From: Zygnema circumcarinatum
Lineage: Eukaryota > Streptophyta > Zygnematophyceae > Zygnematales > Zygnemataceae
Assembly (NCBI GenBank): GCA_037447605.1
Contig: CM074807.1
Location: 2,231,327 to 2,295,326, forward strand
Direction: 5' to 3'
Length of the DNA stretch: 64,000 nt
Shown here: in pieces, positions 1-12,900 of the stretch
Layout: each line of letters starts with the position of its first letter
How positions within the stretch are numbered: the first letter of the stretch is position 1
Notes under the pieces: model-generated
Seen by the model: only the letters and a program-made list of their open reading frames with translations
Told to the model about the DNA's origin: nothing
Databases searched by the model: none
Translations under genes and position numbers: made by a program

Positions 1-2
1 CT

Positions 3-358
3 CTCTACACGGATGGCCAGAAAGGCAGCGGTGCCGATCCAATTTCGGAAATATACGCCATTATTCGCGATGAAGCAGCTCGCGCAAACACTCTGGACGT
101 GTCCTATGCAGATGCACTGGGATGGATCTCCGCAAAGGTCTGCTTTCAGCATCGCTTGAGTGTGTTTTTTGTAGCCCCCTCTGCAATGCAGATGTCAATC
201 TCAAATGTCTATGGAGTTGCTGAATGTGTCAATGTGGGACCGTGCTGGTGCAGGGTCGCACTGAGGAGCAGTTGAAGGAGTGTTTAGAGGAATACGCCGC
301 CCTTAACGTTTGGCAGATTGACTCGGCTTCATTCGCCATTCGATTCCTTGACTTTTAA
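3..358 (+). CDS. MCM7: MCM7 C-terminal fragment (replicative helicase subunit)
   Basis: This is the 3' end of a gene cut by the left window edge. Exons are 3-137 and 254-358 with a GT-AG intron (138-253), in phase, stop TAA at 356-358. The 79 visible residues match the C-terminal winged-helix tail of plant MCM7: [14 protein letters not shown], then [13 protein letters not shown], then [16 protein letters not shown] and a final [11 protein letters not shown]7 is one of six subunits of the MCM2-7 ring, the helicase loaded at replication origins in the nucleus. The AAA+ core with Walker motifs would lie upstream of the window. A TGTAA at 583-587 could be its polyadenylation signal. The neighbouring TPS1 gene converges on it. 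Identity is confident because of the exact family signature; nothing can be said about the start or promoter. Confidence 0.93.
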
Positions 359-1630
359 TCCATTCCACGCTAGGAGAGTACTCCATGGTTCACGGTTACG
401 GTTCCTGGTGATGCCTGTTCAACCTTTGAAGGCCAGAATAATCTGAGGTCTTTGATATCATGAAATCAGAGCTGATTCGCCTCTAATAACTACTGCAGCG
501 CCTCTTGGGGGAGTCGAGACTCTGCTCCAGGTGTTTTTCCCTTTTTGTTCGCTCATCATGCTCCACATCTCCGGGGAGTTTATGTAATGAAGTATGAAAC
601 TCCGTCAAGTACCGAAGAAAGCTACTGAGGCAACATCACACCGGGCATCGGCTGATGTTACCTGCAACGACTTGGCGGGATTCAAAGGGTGATTATCCGT
701 CCTCGTCCTGAATTCGAACCACTTATCGTCCTCCTCTTTATCTGTGATAACGTGGAACATAATTGCAGCCTTGTTTAAAGGGAGCAGTTAAGCAGTTGAT
801 TACCAGCACATATGTTGCGGCAATCCAGATTGAGAAGTTTTTCATACATTCCTTTGTAACAGATAAGCAGTAGCATTGATGTGTTGTCCTTGTTGTTTGC
901 AAGCATGGCTGTAGAAATCGCCCAACTGAGGGAAGAAGAGTGCTGGGGTTGAGATAGATTCCGTCCACTAGGCAGGCAGGGTACTCCAGCAAAGCCTCCA
1001 CTTCAAGATTTTTTGCCACAAATTGGTTCATGTATGAGCTTGTCCCAGTGTTTCAAGAATCGATACAATCTTTTTAGCACAAACTTCCCCATACAGACTG
1101 TCATGAAACGATATTTTCTAAGTGTTCATTTACAAAAACAATGGGTGATTGAAACCTTTTCCGGAGGTTTGAACCCTAAGCTTGGTAGACAATACGGCGC
1201 GAACAAAAATACCACTCTTAATAGTAACGCACACCACCTCTTATATGAGTACCCTCCCACGGCTTCAAAAACCCATGCCGAGGGGCTAAGGTCTCAAGAC
1301 ATGTTCTAAACCCTAGTTCTTGCTGAGCTGCGCGCTCTAAACTGCATGAGATGAGCTCTCCTACGATCCCCTACGAGAACTTGTTCCAAAAAAAAGGGGA
1401 GCTTCTGCCTAGGCAGAAGATGCCAACCTAGCGATAACGAGGTTGAAGTAAAATCTGCAAAACTGATTTCGCCGTAGCTCGGTGCAAGTAAGCCCCTACA
1501 AGAGTGGTCTATAAACAGACACACTTAAAAAATCCGCCTCAGTAGTCTACTCAAGCACTCTTCTAAGCTGCGAATGGGTCTGCGCCTTCCTTGACTCTCA
1601 CCTTCCAGCTCGCGCCCTTCCTCGATGCCC
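359..1630. other. Intergenic region between convergent MCM7 and TPS1
   Basis: These 1.27 kb hold the 3' flanks of two convergent genes. Short open frames of 60-100 codons occur on both strands, but none has family motifs or splice-consistent extensions. No tRNA, repeat or conserved element was recognised. Confidence 0.7.
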
Positions 1631-4600
1631 TCACTTAGAGCTAGGCCCACTTGCTGTTAGTGTTATGGAACTTATGTCCGGCAGGTTGACGAATGCGTCA
1701 GCAACTACTTTCAGCATTGCCACCACATCTTCTGAGGAGCTGAGAGAGTAGCGAGCTTGAGAACGTTTACGTCCCACTGCGCAGGAGAAGTACTGCTCGC
1801 CATTCAAGTCCAGTATGGACACATACTCGCCACTTCTTGATGAGTCGTCTGAGTCCGCTGGCGAGCGTTCAAGTGGGCCCTTCTCTCTGCCTGTACGCGG
1901 AAGGGAGCTCAAATCCATTCGCCCATTGCGATCGAGAGAGTGTGGCTGGAAGTTGTTGGTGCCTTTTCGATGCTCCCCAAGTTTTCCCTTCGCCTTTCCC
2001 ACAGTGGGCCGCTCAGAACCTCTTGGTCCTCCCCTGCGACTCTCTCCTTGGCGGACGCTGCCATCGTCACCATCAAAGGGGAGTTCGGGCTCGAAGAAGC
2101 GAAAGACATCCTCATCCTGTCAACGACGAAGCACTGGCAGCCATGAGGAGAAGTCTCCAGACTACAAAGGAGACTACTTTATAAATCACACTCAGTTTTA
2201 ATGGCAAGAAGTGGAATGTAAGGCACAGCAGGGGTTTGCTTGCTCCTACTGCTCTGTAACTTACACTGCAAACATAAGCTTCTTGGCCAAACCTCACGCC
2301 AATGTTAATGCATGCAACTTCATAGGATATGATTTCTGGAAGAAGCAACGGGGGGGTTCAGCTCTCACCTTTGCAAGGAAGTGACCACAACAAAGCACAT
2401 AGTCAATAGGTGCCGTCATAGACTTTTGATGAACAATTTCGCCCAATATCCTCTCAATTGCAGCACCCTGCAAATGCGAAAGCCCATATCAGATGATGCC
2501 GACACCGAATGGCATCACCAGTGCTTCTGGCGATCAGGCTACAAGCTGGCAGCTTTCAGAGGGAGCTCTCACCTTTGAGACACCAATTGAGCGAACTTCT
2601 ACGGACTTGCTTCCCTGCAGGTTGACATCAACCTTTGTGAGCAGACTCAAAAAAGTCAAACCGCCCAGGAAAAAACATAGACTCCACTCTCGACCCATCC
2701 GCCTGTTTCAAGAATCAAACATGCAGGAAATAAAAAAGTTCTACACGTCCATTTCTGCTTGGTTGCAGCGTTTCTACCCTGCCAATACGATAATCAACTG
2801 AGCCACATCTGCCATTCTCCTCGTTAGGTGCTGCAGACGCACTCTCCACTACTTGCATACATACAAAAACAAGATCTGCTCGGTAGCAAAAGCTGAACTC
2901 ACCTGGACAACATCCACCGCTGCGTTTGAGATTGGGCCCGTCCACAAGTGCTGCAACATGTCCCTCGCCTGCACTCGTCCAAACTCAACATCTGCACCCA
3001 TCCAATAATCCCTCCTGATAGGGGGTGAAAATCCAACCACACTGGATTTCATAACCGAACAAGGTTTGTTGCCTCTTCACATTATTCTATCCATTCTAAA
3101 CCATACTGGAACAACCAACCACAACAGTAAGTCATTAGACTCGCTCAGCAACTGAAGACGAAATCAAGAGATGCACACATGGAGCCCAGAAATGTAAGCA
3201 GTGAAAGGGCCGCAGCATTACCTGCATACTTGTAATTCCACACTAGAGAAGTCTCTCGGGCTTCCACATAAGATCGCGGAGTACGCTCGCAGAAGTAATC
3301 AAACACCTGCTGCAGACATTTCCCTCCAGAAACGAGTAGCCAATATCAGAGGAAACTATCTTATCCGCGGAATCTTTCCATTGCGAAATGACAGACAGGG
3401 TTGCCGAAAGCCTTCAAGGGCAATGCACAAAAGGCATTGAGCAGCACCTGAACGCTCTCCACCCAATCCATATGAAGATGCTCCGGCATGGTAGTCATCC
3501 AATCGCCACGTGGCGGTTTCAAGAACATCCCATTTTCTGCTGCAAGCCACACATTGTACTCCCCAAAAGACTGCCCCCCAAAAACGGTGCTTTTTTATTA
3601 TTAGGGCGGCAGATCCACTATGATTAGTTATGGTGTACCACGGCTATGTTCCATATTGCGTCAAATTTGGTAGGCAAACCCCACCGCCCTCCCTTCCCCC
3701 TCACCCCCCTTTTAAAAAAAAAAAAAAAAGACCTATGGGCATAGATAAGTAGAGAACTTGCACCTCATCAAGAATCACACGTTCTGAGCCACTGAGAATG
3801 ATGATAGTTGTCTGCGGATCTGCGCAGAGCACATTTAGAACTTCGGGCATCTGCGCATGCAGTCGCAACTTCATCTCTTTGATCTGATCGGGTGCACGCC
3901 GCCGTGGGGCCTCTATGTGAGCAGTGAGTGTGGAGTTGTAGCCCTGCACAAAGGCGAATTCTCGGCATGTTCAGCAGCTCAGTATTCCAGCATTAACCCT
4001 GCTATGATCGACAAGCTATGCTCAGAGAGCTGGGTGGTTTGCAAAAGGCCCTTTCTGCAGGCTGAATTGAGGAAGTTGGCAGATTGCAAGCAGATATGCG
4101 CTTACAGAAGTCGAGGTACTAATACGTGAACAGTTTTACGCCTTCCAATGCCTTGTATAACGTGGCAATGCTATGCAGGATATCTGACAGGACATTGTTC
4201 GAAGTGATCTCTCACCAAAATGAGAAGGCGATTGGAAGCTTTGTGGTATGCCTCGGCAGCATGGGCAACAGGGAGCTGAGGGGGGATGCGGAGAGTGCGG
4301 AGCTCAGCCTCCACAATGGTGTCGTTCAGCTCGCTGGTGACCGCCCAAGACCAACCGTCAGATTCGTCTTCTTAGGAAATCTCAAGAGAGTCAACATCGC
4401 ACAATTGCTCTAAACGCTACGAGTCACAAGTGAAGAGTTGATGAGAGGTTATCTTCAGGACACAAATATTCACTAAGGCTCCAAGTGCTGGTGGGAAACA
4501 GTAACAGAGGCTTTCGCGGGAAAGAAAAGATAGAAGAACAACCAAGGTCAGAAGCAATAACGACACCGAATAGCTAGTGATTAGAAGGTCAAAAAGACAC

Positions 4601-7600
4601 ATTCCAAAATCCGCAGTTAATTAGGAAACAAACAGGAGAGGTGCGAACAACTCAGTCTGAGGAAATCACCTGACGAATGTATCCGCCCACGCTTGTGCCG
4701 TGTGTGAGGTGACATGCAGGAAATTGTGGCGATGACGCTCTGTGCGCTCCTCCTCCGCCATGTTCAGAGCGTCCTCCATGCTGGCAGCCATGTCGCTGAT
4801 GTTCCATGGGTTCACCAAAATGGCCCCAGCTCCTAAAGATTGTGCTGCTCCGGCGAACTGCAAGACATAGTTAAACCTGAATATTTGATTGCTCAATTCG
4901 TAACATCTTACCGGCGTACAGCTTACTGGACCAGAAGCTTTTTACGCACTTAGAGTATTAGAAAATTTTCTCCATCTCAATCTTCCCATTCGAGCAATGG
5001 CATTCAATGCTGCTTTGTTGTGCTCTACAGGCGAGCCGGCCACTTTGTCCCCAAGGCATGCTGAGCCAACCTTCCAACAACCTAAGTGAACTGCTACAGA
5101 TGTTGGTTGTATCACCTCTGCACCATCAGAAATCCATGCAAGCCATGAAACGGACAAGGCAAAGGACGATGTCACTTACCTCACTGAGGACGAGTACGCC
5201 TTTGCGAAGGTTCTGACAAGCGACGTACTCATAGCTGACAAGGTTCATTCCGTCCCGAAGTGAGGTCACAAGAGCCACATCTGCCGACAAAGAAGCAAAA
5301 CCTTTCAGTTCCACACTGATTGAACGATGAACTGATTCCAGCATGAAACCCCTGACGATGGTGGCACACACTCTCAAACGATAGGTCGGTGCGGGCATAA
5401 AAAGTTCATGCAGCTCAAATGTGTTGGTGATACACCATAACCTTAGAGATACGACTTACCTGTTACAGCATACAGTGCACACAGCTCATGAAACGCCAAC
5501 GAGCGATCCTGCAAATTGCAAGGCCAAGATAAGCCCCCTACGCTCTGCCTGCAATGCTCCCTTGTGAAGCAATTAGCAGTGCCTGACGCTTCGACATAAC
5601 CCAACTTGGAGTACGAACGGAAGAAGTACAACCACAATATCGTGAAATCCTGATTTTGACCTGAGTGATGAGCACGAGGCCTACCAGGTGGTGGATAGGG
5701 ACACGTGTCAGCGTTCCAAAGCGTCCATTTATCCGACCCACTATCTCATGAACCTGACTCGTCAAGCGTTGATCTGCACATGACCTTCCCATGGACATTG
5801 CCAGAAACTACGACACGTCATGAACACGTAAACACAAGTTGCATATAGTCCTCGGTTGCTCGTGCTACTTCAATAAATTCAGAGCCATGATCAAAGCATA
5901 GCAGATCTGCAAGAACAATTGAAGGGACCCGCAACATAAAGCACTCTCTCCATCTCAGCAAAGACAGGTCCACGAACAAGCACTGTAACAACAGCCAAAA
6001 CCAAACGTAGCTCCACATACTCATCTATGACACCACCAAATACAGATATCTGAATGGAAAAATTCTGTCCACATGGTGAGAATGGAGCGAAATACTTCCC
6101 ATTTCCCAAACACAAGCAAAAACATAGCGATAAATGCTACTAACAGAGAAGATCGCAGCCAACTGTCATAAACATAGGCCCACTGTCTTGGTTCGGAGAG
6201 CAGATGCCTCAGGCCGAGGACTTACACTCAGGGACATCTGTCCGTGAAGGTACCGCAATCTGCACAAGGAGGACTTTTTCACGAAACTGGGGATTCTCCT
6301 CTAAAAACTTTTCAAAAGCCAATAACTTTTGCGGAATACCCTTGATCATGTCCAAACGATCGACTCCCAACATCACCTGCCAAGGCGGCTTTAAACAAGC
6401 ATCTGAGTCATCCCAAAAAAAACACAATCAATTTCCCTGTACCTTGTCTGTGAAGTTGGAATGGTCAGACTCAGAAAGAAAATTCACCTTTCTTCCGTTA
6501 AACCTTGATAGCAACTCAGCGATGTGACTCTTCACCACGTCAGTCTCCAGTGCCACAATGAAACGCTCTGGGTCTATTCCAATTGGAAACTGCCAACCAT
6601 ACATCCCTCGCCAACCAATAAGAGAGGTTCACTTCGAATCTCGAAGTCAATCTAAATTCTCCAGTTAGGTGCCTTCCAAAGCCTTTCTTACCTGCCCCTA
6701 ATGGCTTGTCCTATGGGCACATCTAGACAGCTTGAAGTTGACAACTATCTCAATATGCTACAAAAACTGATCTGCCGTAGCTTTCTAACTCTACAAATTC
6801 ACTTACCATCGTTTGAGTTCAAGTACTTCCATGCAAAGACCCTAAAGATATAAGCTGTTAAATTGTGGTTCTGTTTACTTAATTCTTTAGAAAGAACTCC
6901 GGAAAGGTGCTTTGGATGTCGAGATTAGTTCTACCACACTCCACTGCGATAACAGCTTTCGGATATGCCTTTGCTACACCAATGGATTCTCCTATTTCCG
7001 ACAATTTTTTGTAAAAGTGGGCAATTGGAGCACATCGAATCCAATCCAAGGCCTTGCTTGATCAAGGACGCATGCATATACTACTCACAGCTGCTACACG
7101 AGTAAGGCGCCCATGGTCTTCTACGCCTTCAGGAGTGCCCTCCAGACCCAGAATTCTCGTACAGGCACTGACAAAATGTCGCGCGTAATCATACGTGTGA
7201 AAGCTGTAAGAAAACAAACCCTTCATAAGGCTGACTCAACAACAAAAGAATCACCTTCCGCTGAGCCCAGACTCCAAAGCTGCTCAAATTTGCAAGCTGC
7301 ATCTCAAGCAATCGCTCTAGCACTCAATTATACGTTCAGAACTTAAGACATGCCCCTCGCTTGCTGCCAAAGTATTACTCATCCAGGCATTCACGCGTAG
7401 GATCGACATACCCGACTAAATCAGCCATCAAAACTGCTCGTAAAATTTCGCCTCGAGAAGGTAATGTGCGATAAATCTCGCTGGAGGGGAAAGGTGTGTG
7501 CAAAAACCAGCCAACTTTCATGCGAGGATTCCTTTCCTTCAAACAGCGAGGAAGCAGCATCAGATGGTAGTCGTGGCACCACACGATATCTCCCTCTTGG

Positions 7601-8850
7601 TATTGGCTGAGGGCTACATCGGCAAACAGCATATTAGCGCGAGTATACGCGGCATATTGGCTCTGAATAGAACGAGTTGCATCGAGGCGATCCTCTTGTG
7701 GCAGACCCATGTAATGGAATAGAGGCCACAGCACTTTGTTACAGTAGCCATTATAGTACTGATCCACAGTTTCCTCATCCAAAAACACCGGCACGCAACC
7801 CTGCAAACCGGCACCCTCTACAATTGAAACACCAGCTATAGATGGTAGAACTGAACTTCTGATAGCTAAATGTTGACGCCGGTTCAATGAAACTGACTTA
7901 ATTAAACGCAACTGGTATGCTAGAGAATGGCAATTCCAGAAACCAAAATCGTTATGCCAGCTGGAAACTGCGCCACTGCCCTGTCTTGTCTAACTTGCAG
8001 GAGGAGAAAAGTAAAACAGAAAACCCGAAAAGTATTCTAGCATTTTACCTTTTCCTGGAGAGCTGCTGTGAGCTTCTCCCGACCCGTGGGATCGCGAATA
8101 TAGAGACCCGGCCACCCAATCCAACACGTCTCGAAGTTCTGCTTTACTCCTGCAAGCCAAAAGCAGCAGCAAACTTATTCAATCTTCTATCATGCATAAC
8201 GCTAATGAACAACCAAATACGCTGCATCAACAGTATTGCAAAGTGGCATCCGCTGCCCCACTTTGCCCCTGCAAGGCGTACTTTCCACAAGGTCCAAAGG
8301 ACTATCCCGACCTGAGCCAGCTTACTGCAACAATCAGCTCACCGAGTAATGCACTAACAAGGCCACCAGCACTGAGCTCCAGCGTCCAGCTGCCGTCAGG
8401 TTTGGCAATGGCTGAAACCGGCAGGCGATTTGCAACGACCAGAAGGCGCTGGGGGCTGGTTCCCGGAGCTGCATTATCCTGACCAGATAATTTTTCATAG
8501 CTTGAACTGCGATTATCAGCCGCTACAGAGTCTGGCGTTCGCCCATCTCCTAGCTCTGGATCTCCAAATTGAAAGCAGCTACCACTGCGCCGAAGCTGTC
8601 GCTCACGCAGCAGTCTCTCTACACGCGAGGAGGATAGAGGCGGGTTGAGAAGGACATTAGGTGACTGCAAGTCTAAGTCGGGCGGTGCATCGTCTGAGAA
8701 AGAAGCTCGGTGAGCAGGGGACGTCCTGGCACCAAGCTCAGACGGAGTGGAGAGAGAAAATCTGCGGCGCCGGCCAGAGCTTGACTCTCCAACATCCCAC
8801 TCCCGGTTTGTTCTCTCGCCGGGCGTCTTGATAGTGAGAGGGTACGGCAT
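1631..8850 (-). CDS. TPS1: Class I trehalose-6-phosphate synthase with TPP-like domain
   Basis: The enzyme makes trehalose-6-phosphate from UDP-glucose and glucose-6-phosphate, a sugar-status signal in plants. Exons (transcription order): 8850-8343, 8149-8049, 7800-7412, 7203-7089, 6589-6488, 6376-6226, 5773-5685, 5508-5460, 5280-5180, 4857-4670, 4333-4216, 3943-3764, 3570-3448, 3309-3222, 2991-2903, 2614-2573, 2467-2369, 2116-1631. They total 3018 nt, 1005 residues, against 942 in Arabidopsis TPS1. Residues 76-88 ([13 protein letters not shown]) match the N-terminal regulatory helix of class I enzymes. The GT20 domain spans about 135-600, with [20 protein letters not shown] and [12 protein letters not shown]. 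From about 630 a trehalose-phosphatase-like domain follows. Its first motif reads GYNSTLT (from 638) instead of DXDXT, so it is probably not catalytic, as in other TPS1 proteins. The C-terminus has the conserved [14 protein letters not shown] block. The ATG at 8850 is the first good start downstream of a GC-rich leader; the frame stays open upstream, so a longer N-terminus is not excluded. Confidence 0.95.
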
Positions 8851-9934
8851 GCATGCGCCCCAGGCAGCCCGGGGCTGCCTCGCCTCTCCTCTCCAGCCTT
8901 CTCCCCCTCTTTCTTCTCCCCTCCCTCCCTTCCTGCAAGCCCTCGCCCTTGCACTCGCCCTCGCCCTCGCGCGGCGGTCCCGCGAGGCGGGCCAGAGCGG
9001 GCCCGAGCGGGGCGGAGCGAGGGCCTCGTCTGCGCTCGCTCGCTCTTGGAGCGGCCGCACGCGCGGGCGGGCGGGCGGGCGGCGGGGCAGGCTCGCCCAC
9101 AGGCTTATCTGCGCCGACGCACACAGGGGGGGGGCCCGCGCCGCTACGCGACAAACTCGGGCGCGCGCTGCTGGCGCTGGGCCGCGGGACCGCTCCACGT
9201 GGCGCAGGCCGGTTGGCCTGGGCCACGTCAGCGCGGCGACTTCCGGCTCGGGACGCGGGGCGGGGCGGGGCGGGACGGGACGGGACGGGGCGGGGGCCGC
9301 CGCGGAGGGCGGGAGGGAAGGCGTTCACATGTTGCTGCCCTTGGTGTTTGAATGTCGCGGAGATCAATGCCACATCTCTCGTTTTTGTCATTGGTTGGTT
9401 CTGCCTTGGTGTTGGTGCGGTACAACATTTGATGGCGCCCTGCGTCTTTGCCACTGACGGGAGTCCACTTCTCCAGTCCCCCCTCTCCCGGCTCGTGTTG
9501 TGACTGAGACGCCTGCGGCGGGCGGGGGCCGGGAAATCGTAGCTTTGGACTGCCCCCGACCGATCGAAGGTCGACCGTTCGTTCTGTCGCTCGTCTCCTT
9601 TCCTTTGATGTTTCTTTACCAAGCAGTCTGTCTGTCCGTCGGATGATGTTCCGATGCCTGCCCGAGTGCCTGCTTGCTGCCGTTGTTCCGAGCCTACTTC
9701 GTATGCCGGCGGGCCCGTTCGCCCGCCGCCCGCGCCGTGAGCGCATAAGAAGGCGCGGCGCGCTCCCCCTCCCCCGTCTCCCTCTCTGTTTGTTCGAATC
9801 GGAGCGCCCGCCCGCCCGCCCGCCCGCCCGCCGGCCCGCGGGGAGTGGCGCGCCCTCCCCATTTGCCTGCCTCGACCAACTGGCGCCACCGCTCGCCTGA
9901 AAGCGCAGGCTCTGGAGGACCTCGGGAGCCGCCC
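8851..9934. promoter_or_regulatory. GC-rich bidirectional promoter, TPS1/TAF2
   Basis: The two start codons face away from each other across 1084 bp. The interval is strongly GC-rich, with GGGGC and GGGAC runs near 9255-9300 and a (CCCG)n run at 9805-9832. It probably drives both genes and contains both 5' leaders. Long GC-driven open frames cross it on both strands but show no family motifs. No TATA box was recognised. Confidence 0.6.
9805..9832. repeat. (CCCG)n microsatellite in promoter
   Basis: About seven tetranucleotide units lie about 100 bp upstream of the TAF2 ATG. On the opposite strand this is a run of G-triplets able to form a G-quadruplex. Confidence 0.85.
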
Positions 9935-12900
9935 ATGGCGGCAAACTTGGCTGCCGTGCGCCATGAAAGGCTCATCATGCGCGTCGACACTGCAAGGAGG
10001 CGCTTGATCGGGTGAGGAATTTGCTGTCACATGTTCGGTACATGGGAAATTGCAGGCTTTATATCCAGCATGTGCCTCTAACAGGGAGCCAGGAGAGGTG
10101 ATAGCAATGCTATCCTTTGAAAGGCTGCCCCAAGTTATCTTAAAGATGCCATTTCCACGAAGGATGACTTGAGGGAAACAGGAGAAGCATATAAAGCTAT
10201 GCGTTTTTCGTCAACATAAGATAAAGAAGATAAAGAATGTCGAATTGCAAGTGTTTTATCTTGTCTTGGGGGAAGGGGCGGCGCAGTCGTGCGGAACTCT
10301 TGGTTGCTCCCCCGCCTGCGGGTGCAGAGCGCGCAGTTGGCATTCATGCCCGCGGCTTGCAGGTGCAGCGCGTGTTGGTGGATGGCACTTTTGCAGATTT
10401 CACGCTCAGCACTCGACCCTTGGAAGTCGTGCAGGGGGGATTTCTCTCTGCCTTTCAGGCTGCAGATGCTGCTTATGAGGTGTACATGGCGGGTTTGGAG
10501 GCTGAGCAACCGCCGGAACTCACCGTGCATCTGCCTAGCAGTCCGCTAGAAGGAAGGGCAGTCCTAGCTGAGAAGGGTGAAGTTGATGGAGCAGGAACTA
10601 CGAGCTCACCGCAGCAGGTTTGTTCGAAGCCGTATTGTTCCCTGCTTTAGAAGCGATAGATGCTACTGCAGGTTGGTTTCCTCAGGCTTCGTTGACAGTT
10701 TAGTGCCTTGTATAGAGTGCACGGCAGGCACTTCTCAGGCTACGGTAAAGGCACAACAGGCTTACTTCTGCGGGGAGAGGGCGGCAAGGGTTTGCTTGGC
10801 TTAGCAGCTATTGCGGCTTTCTATAGATTACACAGTGGACAATCCACAGTCGGGGCTGCACTTTTGGGGCTCTACGGCGCACACGCATAGCCAGCTCCGG
10901 AGGTCACGTTGCTGGTTTCCCTGCATAGACTCTCCGTTCCACCTATGCAGGTACATCTCATCATTCGCTCTTGTTGTGATTGTTCTGTGGTTTTTTTGAA
11001 ATAGGCTGGCTTGCTAAGAGATTGGTTGAATAAAAGCTAAACGGTTGTCGTACAATGGGTCTGGCTGGCTTGCAGCTTTGATCTTGAGATTACTGTGGAA
11101 GCTGACAAGGTTGCAATTGCAAGCGGGAAGTTGTTGCATCGGGTAGGCACTGCCAATCCTTCATTCTCCGCAATGCGTTCACTTTGAGTGTGAGGGCATG
11201 CTGATTTATCTAATCAAAGTCAGAAGCTCTCCTTATCCTTGCTGAATGAAGAAGAATGAACAACTATGCGAGCTGTGACAAGGCCATAAAGGTATCACAG
11301 CTATGAATTTGATCGAAAAAACTCCAGATAAGAATCTTGACCGCTCAATTTAAGCCAATGTCCATAGTTTAAACTTAGACGCCATCCCTATCGACATTGA
11401 AGGAGTTCGCTTTCAAATTGCTAGTGATGGGAAAAGATAGAAAGGAGGATCCGAGGGACTCCCTTGTGAGTGACATAACGTGTACTTCGCGAAAGTGCTT
11501 TGATATTATTTTTACGCTTTCTTTCTCAACATGTAGAATTTCCTGAAGTATGCTATTCCACGTACGCTGGAAAACGCTCCATTGTATTTTTTGTGTGAAT
11601 GCTTGCTGTTCTGAGAAGTATGGATTGCCCTGTTTCTTTGGCCAGAGTTTTGGCTGGAAACTTTATGCCCTTCTGAAGAGTTTTCCTAATGGTCAAGGAA
11701 ATACCAGTTTGGTGCTTAGGATTCGTAAGCCTTTATTTTTTTAGGCGCCTGCCTGGCTCGATACAGATTTCTAGTGTTTTGTTCACCAATTTTCCGAGGT
11801 TGAACTGACTAACTTTTTGCTCTCTTTCTAACTCATGGCCCTGCATTAAAAAACAGGAGTTCAAGTAGGCCTATTCACTCTTTGTCAGAAATGTCTCAAA
11901 GGGCACAGATCATGGCTGTTTGGTGTAATTGTAGAAATGCAGGTAAGTCATGTTTAACAGCTTCACTATCTAGGGTGGCACCTGGGGGGCAGAGTCATGA
12001 AGTAATTCCGATATGCCCGACAATGTTAACTTGGTGTCTGATTTCAGGATCGTGGAGATCGGGTCCATGTCCTGGCCTATGGGCTGTGCAATCAGTTGAT
12101 TCATGCAGTAATGTGGGTGGCTTTGCTGATGGGGTTGGCAGGTGAGCAGGGGCCTCAAAGGAGAGCTTGTGACCTTTTCTTATCAGTTGAACATTCCGAC
12201 AGCAGCAGAACGCATTGGCATTGTTGTAGCTCCTTTGGAGTTGCTCTCTGATCCACTCGATGGTGCGATACTGCATTTCTGTTCTCCTCAAGACATGCAT
12301 CTCCTCAGCCCAACAGTCGCTGGGTTTCATTCAGCATTCAGGCACGTCAATGACTGCCAAACCTTATCTCTCTCGGCAACAACATGGTACGAGTGTGTAT
12401 GGGCATCAATGAGTGAGTTATGATTCACCTTATAAATCAATAATGTGTCTACATGGTCGATGATGCGGGACAGCCTATACGAAGAGTACCTTGGAGCGCC
12501 ATTTCCGTATGGCTGCTACAAGCAAGTTTTCATTCCAGCAGCAGCTGCCTTATCATCTACTCACATGACAGCATCAATTGCGGTGCTGAGCAGTGACATT
12601 CTCACTGAAGAACGCAGCGTTGAGCAGGTGAGAGATATCAGGATTGAGGATGGCGACTTCTGCTAGAGGATTCGCCTCTGTAATCGCCATCGTGAGATGT
12701 AATTTGTACTTAGTTGCACGACGCGGTGATTTCAGGTGATGGCTGCACGCATCAGGCAGGCTCATATCCTGGCGAAACAATGGTTTGGCGTCTTCATCAC
12801 TCCCGAATCAACAGGCGACAGTGAGTGGCACCACTGAGTGCAAGGCTTTCTGGGGGTGAAGCAATCCAAGGAAGTGGGCTGCCTTGTAATGGGTAACTGA

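Noticed and set aside
8738-10030. 430-codon minus-strand open frame (and overlapping 298- and 238-codon frames)
   Set aside because: The sequence is a GC-rich promoter; the predicted peptides are Ala/Arg/Gly/Pro-rich low complexity with no family motif, and several frames are open at once.
10618-10807. Extra small TAF2 exon between exons 2 and 3
   Set aside because: Candidate AG/GT pairs give 17 or 21 nt segments that break the frame or contain a stop; direct joining of the flanking exons keeps phase and alignment.
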